A stretch of DNA of 10,261 bases from Prochlorococcus marinus str. MIT 9215 (GTDB taxonomy: Bacteria > Cyanobacteriota > Cyanobacteriia > PCC-6307 > Cyanobiaceae), in contig CATBLW010000178.1 in the NCBI GenBank assembly GCA_949486985.1, positions 1 through 10,261 on the forward strand, read 5' to 3'. The first letter of the stretch is position 1. Each line of letters starts with the position of its first letter. Below the pieces are notes generated by a model. It had not been told where the DNA came from. It searched no databases and was given only the letters and a program-made list of their open reading frames with translations. A program made the position numbers and the translations under genes. Shown here one piece after another: positions 4,512-10,261 of this stretch.

Positions 4512-7241
4512 TCAGAAGTCTTCTACATACCCGGGTGCATCCGGAAGGAAAGGTCGAACTGATACAGCATCGCCGCCACTATTTACAACCGTGACTTTTG
4601 AATCTGGATTCTCTAGGGAGGCAGAATCACCCACGGTTGTACCGGTTGTCACGGTTGTAATTGTTTCGTCAGTAATAACAACAGAAGAATGAATATCACC
4701 CGGGTCCTCGTGTGAGGGAGGTGCAACCGTGGCAACCGTGGCAACCGTGACTTCTTTTCTATCCCTAGAGATCGGCTGACCAGGAGTCACGGTTGCTGGC
4801 CAGAACTCCCAGAAGCCGCCCTTGCCTCTGGTCGCGTTAGTGCGTCCCCCTTGCACCAGTCCTTTCGCACGCAACTGCTGCAAAGCATCAAGGGCCTTTC
4901 TCTCTGGATCAGTCCCATCCAGTTCGAGCCTTGCAGCCACCTCTTTTGCAGTGGTAGTGGTGCAGCCCTGCTCCCATTGCGCTTCAACAATGACCAGAGC
5001 TGACTGTTGGCGTTCGTTCAACTTCTCGATCGTTTCTTCGCGCTGACGCTCGCGCTCTAGATCCTCAGTCGAGCCACAGGTTCTCCAGTGAGCCTCTTCG
5101 CGCTCAATCACCAGCGATAGCGGTTGACCGCCTCTTCCTTCAGTCCTGAGTGTCTTGCGATCGTCGTTTCGGTCATTACTGGTTGGAGACAACTGAATGA
5201 TCTGAGAGGCAAGAGCGGGGATTGCTGTTGACCCTCTCGATGCGCTGCTGGCTCCTTCACCAGACCTTCCTTTAGCTGCATGGTGAATCAGTGCAGTTGT
5301 CGCATCAGTTCCATCCAATGCTTCAGCAAGTTCTTGTAGAGGTAGAGCGGCTTCTGGGCTTTCTTCTTTCAAGCCAAGTGGAGCCAAGCAAGCGGCCAAG
5401 CTGTCAACAAGAATCAAGACATTTTCGTGCTGATTAACTTCTTCAGCGATGGTATCGATGCCTTCAGGATCAAGGTGCATTGGATTACCAGCGTGAGCGA
5501 GACCGATAATTGGATCAAGCAAGACGTTGTCATCAGTCATCAAGCCAGCTGGCTTCAGCATCGCGGCCCAATCGTTCAAACCCTGGTCTGTGCCGATGAT
5601 TAAGACCTTTGGGCACGGCCCAACCAACTCACGATCAAGGAAGGTTGGAGGCAGGCCTGAAAAAGTAGATCCACGTTTCCAAGCAGCAATCAAGCTGATC
5701 AAAAGTGAAGTCTTCCCCTGCTTAGGAAGCGCGACAAGCAGGTTCAGGCATCCCTTCAAGAGAAGTCCATCGCACAGCCACCTTTGAGGTGTGATAGTGA
5801 GAGGATTACCCGGTCGAAGTAGTTTGCCGACACCGTGCTTTTTACCAGCACAGCTGAGCATATTCGCAAGCTCTTGATCTCTCATAGAGATACCAAGGTC
5901 ATTCGCAAGACTGCGAATTCTTGGCAGTCGATGGCTGTAATGAACTTTGGTTATTTTCAGATCTTCTGCACACTTCTCCAGTCGCCAGAGCTTCTCAGCC
6001 GGCGTCAAACTCTCCTGCTGTTCGCTCTTCGCTTCTTTGGGCTGAGCCTTGTAGCCGTGCGCCTTAGCCACCCACCAGAAAGAATCAGCCTCGACTTGCT
6101 CACCTCCACTGTTGGCGACCTGCTCAACGTCCCAATCGCACTCACTTGATGGGCTGTGCTCTTCCCATAGCTGGATCACCTCTTCACGGGCATGGCCAAC
6201 AGCAGCAGCAGCTTTGATCGAGCCCCAGAGAGCATTCCGATAGTTGCTGTATGAGCCAGGACCTCCGTTGTCGATGGCTGTCTGACCTGACTTGCGACGT
6301 GGAATGCACGTCAGAGCTTTCTGGATCTCTTCCCAGCTGGACGGCTCGAACTGGTTCTTGCCTGCCTCTTTGAAGCCTTCTGGAATGAAGCTCGATCGCT
6401 CCTTCTTTCGCTCTAGAGCGGGCAGAAGCTCTTCAAACAAGGCCGCTGAATAGGTCTGACCAGATGAGTTGATGATTGAGGAGATGCCCAGTGGCTGAAC
6501 TAGTTCTTTCACCAGACCTGCCTCGACGTGTTTCTTGGTCGGCCACTTGATCTGACCAGCAAGCGCCATCACTCGCGAAGGGTTGCCGATGGATTGGTCT
6601 GATTCCGAAGCGTGCTGCAAGAGGCGCTCTTCCAACGCTTTCCACTGCTCACGCTTGATCGATTGATCAAAGACCCAGTGATGGTGAATCGACTTTCCGC
6701 CGGTTGCGACCTGGAACGTCGGCTGAGGCAATCCAAGTCCCTTCCAGATTTCAACCTGCTGATCTACAGGTCGATCGTCGTACTCAGCAAAGAGATCAAC
6801 GCATTCTGTGATTGCAGCATCATCATTCCCACCTCGGTTGATGACTTGATACAGGTTCCAACCTCTCTGATTGAGAGAAAAAGCCCTCTTAAATTCCGAA
6901 AGAGTCAGCGGTATAGCCTTTCCCTTTACTGGATGGATTGCGCGTAGGTGCACAGAGCTGTCTGGGTCATCTCCACGACCTAACAGCGCAAGCATTTCGC
7001 GAACACCTGCAAGTGCGCTTGCTTCAGAATGACTGGTGTGACTGACTTCTAATCTGGATCCGTGATGAAATTGAGCAGCAGGATCCGACTGCTGACTAAG
7101 GTCAAACATTTTTAATTTAGGCAAGATTACTGGCGCAGCTGTTGACGCAGTTGTGCTTTTTATTTGTTTATTGGTATTAATATCGGCTAAAAGATTCTTC
7201 GATTGCTCGAAGTGTATTTTCCGCGTGAAATCGGTACTCAT
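4512..7241 (-). CDS. Primase-helicase fusion (AEP-type primase plus RepA/AAA_25-like helicase), element replication protein
   Basis: 909 aa. The N-terminal part is a primase-like domain: LFAEYDDRP (150-158, likely metal-binding acidic residues), ATGGKSIHHHWVF (179-191) and NPSRVMALAGQIKWPTKK (220-237), in the order seen in archaeo-eukaryotic-type primases of plasmids and phages. The middle is a RecA-fold helicase of the RepA/AAA_25 kind: Walker A ALPKQGKTS (504-512), Walker B VLILVDSLAA (608-617), ALIHHAAKG (650-658) and SRGSTAIPALASQIIQL (668-684). A winged-helix-like segment (about 745-810) precedes a disordered Thr/Val-rich tail (832-890) coded by repeated DNA. It would prime and unwind the excised element. 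The chosen start (ATG 7241) overlaps the HTH gene by 65 bp; ATG 7109 (residue 45) is a possible later start, because the first 44 residues look unstructured. No strong ribosome-binding site is seen for either. Confidence 0.88.
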   Translation of the reverse strand: MSTDFTRKIHFEQSKNLLADINTNKQIKSTTASTAAPVILPKLKMFDLSQQSDPAAQFHHGSRLEVSHTSHSEASALAGVREMLALLGRGDDPDSSVHLRAIHPVKGKAIPLTLSEFKRAFSLNQRGWNLYQVINRGGNDDAAITECVDLFAEYDDRPVDQQVEIWKGLGLPQPTFQVATGGKSIHHHWVFDQSIKREQWKALEERLLQHASESDQSIGNPSRVMALAGQIKWPTKKHVEAGLVKELVQPLGISSIINSSGQTYSAALFEELLPALERKKERSSFIPEGFKEAGKNQFEPSSWEEIQKALTCIPRRKSGQTAIDNGGPGSYSNYRNALWGSIKAAAAVGHAREEVIQLWEEHSPSSECDWDVEQVANSGGEQVEADSFWWVAKAHGYKAQPKEAKSEQQESLTPAEKLWRLEKCAEDLKITKVHYSHRLPRIRSLANDLGISMRDQELANMLSCAGKKHGVGKLLRPGNPLTITPQRWLCDGLLLKGCLNLLVALPKQGKTSLLISLIAAWKRGSTFSGLPPTFLDRELVGPCPKVLIIGTDQGLNDWAAMLKPAGLMTDDNVLLDPIIGLAHAGNPMHLDPEGIDTIAEEVNQHENVLILVDSLAACLAPLGLKEESPEAALPLQELAEALDGTDATTALIHHAAKGRSGEGASSASRGSTAIPALASQIIQLSPTSNDRNDDRKTLRTEGRGGQPLSLVIEREEAHWRTCGSTEDLERERQREETIEKLNERQQSALVIVEAQWEQGCTTTTAKEVAARLELDGTDPERKALDALQQLRAKGLVQGGRTNATRGKGGFWEFWPATVTPGQPISRDRKEVTVATVATVAPPSHEDPGDIHSSVVITDETITTVTTGTTVGDSASLENPDSKVTVVNSGGDAVSVRPFLPDAPGYVEDF
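4586..4795. repeat. Iteron-like cluster: seven CAACCGTG/CACGGTTG boxes, candidate origin
   Basis: The 8-mer CAACCGTG occurs on the plus strand at 4586, 4724, 4733 and 4742, and its complement CACGGTTG at 4632, 4650 and 4788. A degenerate unit (CCGGTTG) lies at 4642. Two tandem arrays with 9-bp period result, 4632-4657 and 4724-4749, in opposite orientation and matching at 22 of 26 positions as an inverted repeat around a 66-bp centre. They lie in the last part of the primase-helicase gene. The two orientations code for different peptides (TTV and TVA), so the shared word is at the DNA level. Iterons near or in replication genes are typical of plasmid and satellite origins; assignment as an origin is inference. 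Confidence 0.6.
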
Positions 7242-7485
7242 ACCCGGTTTTTCGTGTCTTTCTGCGCACAGCTGATTCTGGAAGTTGTCCTGTTTGCGCC
7301 ATCTTTCTGAGAGTTGACGTACCTAGCCCAGCAAGTTCAGCCATTTTGGATGTCTTGAGCCAAGCTCCGGTTTGAATTTTTTGCTGTTCTCGGATCACTT
7401 TCAATTCTCTTGTGATTGAAAGTAATGTCTGATCAGACCACGATGAAGCGCTAGGCGTTTGCACACCATTTAAAGGAGAATTCAT
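7177..7485 (-). CDS. Small helix-turn-helix DNA-binding protein (AlpA/excisionase-like)
   Basis: 102 aa. Residues 42-69 (WLKTSKMAELAGLGTSTLRKMAQTGQLP) form a MerR/excisionase-like helix-turn-helix, followed by a basic hairpin-like stretch RRKTRKTGYEYRF that would be the wing. The first 40 residues look flexible and then helical. Proteins of this kind sit between the integrase and the replication gene in many satellites and act as excisionase or as activator of the element (AlpA, Xis); which one applies cannot be told here. GGAG lies 6 nt before the ATG (7491-7494 on the plus strand), the best ribosome-binding site in the element, and supports this start. Its 3' end overlaps the primase start, so the two are probably co-transcribed and coupled. 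Confidence 0.75.
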   Translation of the reverse strand: MNSPLNGVQTPSASSWSDQTLLSITRELKVIREQQKIQTGAWLKTSKMAELAGLGTSTLRKMAQTGQLPESAVRRKTRKTGYEYRFHAENTLRAIEESFSRY

Positions 7486-7802
7486 GAGAACTCCGATTAA
7501 TTGTATTTTTTTTGAGACCTGCTGCTCGGGGCGAATAGCGAGAGAAATGGTGACCTTTCCAGAGGCCGATGGAGTCGCGTCTCCACCTACGTGTCGCGCC
7601 TAAGATTGTGATGCTTGACTATCAAGACTTACTGGAAAGTTCCTGACAGACCTAGAAGATTCGTCTCCTAGTGCGGCGGTTATTTATAACTTACCGAGCG
7701 AATTAAAGCTGATTCACCGAAAAATGGGCGATTCTCGTTAAGACATTCTTAATTTCTACTTTTCTGACCTTGTTGGATCCCCTTCATGCCAACTTTGTCT
7801 GA
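7486..7802. other. Gap between integrase and HTH gene: long leader with foldable segment
   Basis: No coding frame is seen. A minus-strand TATAAA (7688-7683) could be the -10 box of the HTH-primase operon, which would give a leader of about 190 nt. Inside this leader, an 8-bp inverted repeat CTTTCCAG (7555-7562) / CTGGAAAG (7632-7639) encloses two further hairpins, TGGAG-6 nt-CTCCA (7570-7585) and CTTGA-CTA-TCAAG (7614-7626). The segment could thus fold as a three-way junction. An A/T run lies just before the ribosome-binding site (7505-7513). No tRNA signature fits. Confidence 0.45.
7683..7688 (-). promoter_or_regulatory. Possible -10 box of the HTH-primase operon
   Basis: TATAAA on the minus strand, in an AT-rich stretch upstream of the HTH gene. 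No -35 box close to TTGACA is found at 16-18 bp, so the call is weak; an activator-dependent promoter would fit. Confidence 0.3.
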
Positions 7803-8978
7803 TCATCCTCTGTCAATCTTTTGCATCGCCAGGCGTAACTCGTCCTTATTGAGCCATCTCTCGTAGTGCTTGATATGAGTGGCTTCTGAATGCCCCATCG
7901 CCTTTGCCGCAATGTTGGTACTGATCCCTCTATTGATGGCGCGTAAAGCCCAGGCATGGCGAAGGTCGTAGTTCTGATACTTCGGCAGGATTGCCCTTGC
8001 CTGCTTCAAGTGTGTTGGTTGGCGTTTCCACCACTGGTTCCAGTTGTTTACAAAGCGCTGAGCCACGTCTGAGTTGTATTCCTCAGGCTTTGTCCACCTG
8101 TTGTTTCCAGGAATAGAGACATCGTGCAAGTTCAACTCCACAACCCAGCTATTAGGCAGAGCCATCACATCGCGTGTGGTTGGTAGTGCTCTCTTCAACT
8201 TCGTCGTTAAGCAACTTGCAAACCCGTCTTCAGCCAGGACAAGAGACGGGACTTCACCTGGTCTGACGCCAAAGACAGCCATTGCGCAGGTGCACCATCC
8301 GTAGCAAGACGGCCGGACGAGGCGGAGAAACTCGATCAACTTCTCATCACCTGGAATATCTCGTCCCTTTGGTCCAACAGCTGCGTAGTTACCGCGGAGC
8401 AGGTCTAGTTCTGCTGATTGCTCCAAGTCACAGTGCTTGGCCAGGCGCTTGAAGACCATCACGCACTCAAGCCTTGTCCTCGAGTCAGGTTCGGTGCGTC
8501 GCCGGGCCGTCTCAACCAGGAGCTCCATTGAAAGTTCAACTGCTGGAGGTAATCGATTCAGCTCAGTCAGCAGGCGCTTGAAACTTCGCTCTGTAGAGGG
8601 TGTTCTCTTGCGCTCTTGGAAATAGGTCTGCTCAAAGTCCTCAACTGCATCACGGACGAACAGAGCTCTTCTTGGTTGCTGCTCTGCCTGCTTTTTGCTT
8701 GTGACGGCTTTACGCGGGTCTTCGCCCTGTTTGATGGCAGACCAGACCGCTTTGGCTTGCTTGTCGGCTTCGCGTAGGTGGTTTTTTTGGTCAGCGCTTA
8801 GGCCTAAGGAAAGCCGTCTTTGTTGTGGCTTGGTCTCTCCAGGGTCTCTCCAAGTCGCACGCACAGAAAGCGCGCTGCCTTGCCTGATGACTGAGACCTT
8901 GATGCCCTTGGATCTGTTGGCTGTGTTGATGGCTGCAAGGATCTCGTCGGCGTCAGAAGTTCCGCTGCTGCTCTTCAT
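7803..8978 (-). CDS. int: Tyrosine recombinase, element integrase
   Basis: 391 aa, normal length for phage-type integrases. It carries an N-terminal arm-binding-like region (about 1-100), a core-binding SAM-like region (about 105-200) and a catalytic domain. Visible catalytic residues are R239 in VFGVRPGEV, K260 or K262 in TTKLKRAL, R340 and H341 in YDLRHAWALR, H363 in MGHSEATH and the nucleophile Y372 in KHYERW. The first His of the usual HxxR box is Tyr (Y337), a tolerated change in some families. The gene starts about 250 bp from the intact tRNA-Arg and reads away from it, the classic position beside the attachment site. It would excise and insert the element by crossover near the anticodon loop. 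The TTTAGACTAAAA boxes just upstream may serve both as arm sites and for autoregulation. The ATG at 8978 has a weak AGGA in front. Confidence 0.93.
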   Translation of the reverse strand: MKSSSGTSDADEILAAINTANRSKGIKVSVIRQGSALSVRATWRDPGETKPQQRRLSLGLSADQKNHLREADKQAKAVWSAIKQGEDPRKAVTSKKQAEQQPRRALFVRDAVEDFEQTYFQERKRTPSTERSFKRLLTELNRLPPAVELSMELLVETARRRTEPDSRTRLECVMVFKRLAKHCDLEQSAELDLLRGNYAAVGPKGRDIPGDEKLIEFLRLVRPSCYGWCTCAMAVFGVRPGEVPSLVLAEDGFASCLTTKLKRALPTTRDVMALPNSWVVELNLHDVSIPGNNRWTKPEEYNSDVAQRFVNNWNQWWKRQPTHLKQARAILPKYQNYDLRHAWALRAINRGISTNIAAKAMGHSEATHIKHYERWLNKDELRLAMQKIDRG

Positions 8979-9016
8979 AGGTCCTGAGAGAGAGACCCTG
9001 TGCCTTCACCTTGGAA

Positions 9017-9061
9017 TCTAGACTAAAACCTTGAAATTTAGACTAAAATTTTAGACTAAAA
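9017..9061 (+). repeat. Three TTTAGACTAAAA boxes at the integrase end
   Basis: Copies are at 9017-9028 (one mismatch, TCTAGACTAAAA), 9037-9048 and 9050-9061, the last two exact. All point the same way, with start-to-start spacing of 20 and 13 bp. The fourth copy is at 208-219 near the other end. They lie between the integrase start and the attachment site, as expected for integrase arm-type or excisionase sites, and overlap the region where the integrase promoter should be. Confidence 0.75.
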
Positions 9062-9225
9062 ATGCGCGGATATGGGTGAATATGGGCGGACAAGGCCGCG
9101 GCCGGCATCTCTCCTTAGCTATTCAATGAGGGCATTTAGGGTAGGCCTCGCCTCACAGAGATCCCTTTTGCCGTCTGGTGTTTTGCTGACATTCGGCGCT
9201 ACTGTGGCTAATATTATTTGTATAG
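9062..9225. other. Right end of the element: attachment arm with short repeats
   Basis: Non-coding. Two tandem 10-bp units TATGGGTGAA and TATGGGCGGA (9071-9090) stand one helical turn apart, which suits a small DNA-bending protein such as an excisionase. They are followed by the perfect 10-bp palindrome GGCCGCGGCC (9094-9103), nine bases of which recur at 278-286 in the left end. The rest leads into the tRNA promoter. Confidence 0.5.
9186..9214 (+). promoter_or_regulatory. Element-borne promoter of the restored tRNA-Arg
   Basis: CTGACA (9186-9191, 5 of 6 to the -35 consensus), exactly 17 bp, then TAATAT (9209-9214, 4 of 6 to the -10 consensus). This places the transcription start near 9221-9222, some 4 bp before the tRNA. 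The sequence lies inside the element and is unlike the host region in front of the 5' fragment at 105, so insertion has replaced the tRNA's promoter. Confidence 0.6.
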
Positions 9226-9299
<74 letters not shown>

Positions 9300-9508
9300 T
9301 GATTCAGTTTTCCTTGCTTGCAGTGCGAATGATCTGAGGGTCTGTTGTTCAAAGCTTTGATCGGTTTTGGACCTGCCCTTCGAGTTGTGATCGAGAGTCG
9401 TGCGCTATCCCTGGGCTCGCGCAAACGTCTAGTGGTAGTCAGCACTACATTTAGTGGGGTAGCCAGGCTCGACGCCCTCGCTAGCGTTGCATTAGTGAAT
9501 CCGGCTCC

Positions 9509-9865
9509 ATGACCCAGCTTCACGATCTACGGCTTCAACTTCTTGTGCAGCAGGAAAGCGAGCGCATTGCCGACACGCAGCCCACTGAACTTGATCTTTC
9601 TGTGGTTCAGGCGCGCTGCCTCTGTTGGTTGGCCTTGCTGGCTGAAGCGCACGATGATCAGGCCAGTGACGCTGAACGTCGTGGTGATACGGAGCAAGCG
9701 ATGGGTTGGTTTGCTGATTCCATGCGCTTGAGAGATGTAATTCAGGTGGTGACCTCGATCGAAATCCCTTTGCCAGGTCTTGCTGAAGGAGATGCTGACA
9801 ACCGTTTTGATGGAGGTGGCGATAGCGACGGTGGGTTTTCGTCCGAGCCGCCGCTTGCAGCCTGA
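9509..9865 (+). CDS. Acidic 118-aa protein, unknown function (host flank)
   Basis: Not recognised. The first 85 residues look like a helical domain (VVQARCLCWLALLAEAHDDQASDAERRGDTEQAMGWFADSMRLRDVI), and the last 25 are a Gly/Asp/Ser-rich acidic tail. There is no signal peptide or membrane segment. It lies 209 bp downstream of tRNA-Arg, outside the element, on the same strand as the next gene 37 bp further on, so the two may form a host operon. ATG 9509 has no strong ribosome-binding site. Confidence 0.65.
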   Translation: MTQLHDLRLQLLVQQESERIADTQPTELDLSVVQARCLCWLALLAEAHDDQASDAERRGDTEQAMGWFADSMRLRDVIQVVTSIEIPLPGLAEGDADNRFDGGGDSDGGFSSEPPLAA

Positions 9866-9902
9866 TCAGATGTCATGATGGTTCTCGAGCTTCGGGTTCC
9901 TA

Positions 9903-10261
9903 GTGCCAGAAGAACCCTGCCAATGCCCGGACTGTCAACGCTTCTATAGGGAGCACGATCGGCTGATCCGCGAGAACCCAACTCTCAGGCAGCAGCAGGA
10001 ACTGAGCTGGGCAGCTCTTCAAGCGTTCCGCACACTCTCTGGCCGGGTGCTTGAGGACCTGCAAAAGCAGCATGGCCCTCGCTCGAGCGAAGGTCAGGTT
10101 CATGCCACTCCAGTTGGCAGTGCTGATGAGCCCACGGACGCGCTTCAGCAGGCCATGGCTGATATGGAGAACATCAATGCGCACCTCTTCTCAATTGAGG
10201 CGCTGATGGAACGCATCTTTGATGTTCGCGTGCCTGATGATATTGAACAGAAATTCCGTGA
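9903..10261 (+). CDS. Unknown protein with N-terminal Cys cluster, cut by the right edge (host flank)
   Basis: The reading frame is open from the stop at 9876-9878 to the edge. The proposed start is GTG 9903, giving MPEEPCQCPDCQRFYREHDRL; no ATG is available before the cluster. C6, C8 and C11 look like part of a metal site. The rest is strongly helical, with QELSWAALQAFRTLSGRVLEDLQ and a heptad-like end (ALQQAMADMENINAHLFSIEALMERIF), suggesting a coiled coil. The family is not recognised. It follows the 118-aa gene by 37 bp. Confidence 0.6.
   Translation, partial: MPEEPCQCPDCQRFYREHDRLIRENPTLRQQQELSWAALQAFRTLSGRVLEDLQKQHGPRSSEGQVHATPVGSADEPTDALQQAMADMENINAHLFSIEALMERIFDVRVPDDIEQKFR

Noticed and set aside
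4498..4513. Small hairpin GATGT-6 nt-ACATC between the convergent 168-aa and primase genes as a terminator
   Set aside because: The stem is short and AT-rich, with no T-run on either side.
7555..7639. Possible extra tRNA of about 85 nt
   Set aside because: Length and closing stem fit, but neither strand has a T loop of the TTCRA type, a D-loop GG or a sensible anticodon arm.

Overview
The window looks like a cyanobacterial chromosome, most likely a marine Synechococcus-type picocyanobacterium. This is inferred from the vocabulary of the proteins, the moderate GC content and the 5' part of a type A RNase P RNA; no species can be named from sequence reading alone. A mobile island of about 9.1 kb sits between two host ends.

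Host left end (1-146): the 5' part of rnpB on the minus strand, then a truncated copy of the first 42 nt of tRNA-Arg(CCT). Host right end (9226-10261): the complete tRNA-Arg(CCT), a 118-aa unknown protein and the start of a second unknown protein with a Cys cluster. The 42-nt 5' half of the tRNA is a perfect direct repeat (105-146 and 9226-9267) that ends just after the anticodon loop. This marks the two attachment sites of an element inserted in the tRNA gene. It is the 5' half, not the usual 3' half, that is duplicated, so the working tRNA now has a promoter carried by the element (CTGACA - 17 bp - TAATAT).

Element, read from its integrase end: a tyrosine recombinase (8978-7803, minus) lies beside the tRNA, with three TTTAGACTAAAA-type boxes in front of it and a fourth near the far end. 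A small helix-turn-helix protein (7485-7177) overlaps a 909-aa primase-helicase (7241-4512). The last part of the primase-helicase gene holds seven copies of CAACCGTG/CACGGTTG, arranged as two inverted 9-bp-period arrays; this is a candidate replication origin. Facing it is a 168-aa two-helix membrane protein (3989-4495). Next come a resolvase-type serine recombinase (3566-2781) with a palindrome-rich upstream region, and a two-gene unit of a 306-aa membrane protein with an HNH-like H-N-N motif plus a 95-aa SH3-like protein. The left edge carries an HNH nuclease with an SRA/PUA-like N-terminal half (445-1359), probably a modification-dependent restriction enzyme.

Taken together, this is an integrative element that can excise and probably replicate but has no visible capsid, terminase or conjugation genes. 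It resembles the tRNA-targeting, tyrosine-recombinase elements of marine picocyanobacteria (tycheposons) or a phage-satellite-like island. The left third appears to be cargo with possible anti-phage roles. The most interesting points are the 5'-side tRNA repair with promoter replacement next to rnpB, the inverted iteron arrays inside the helicase gene, and the HNH-like membrane protein with its small partner.
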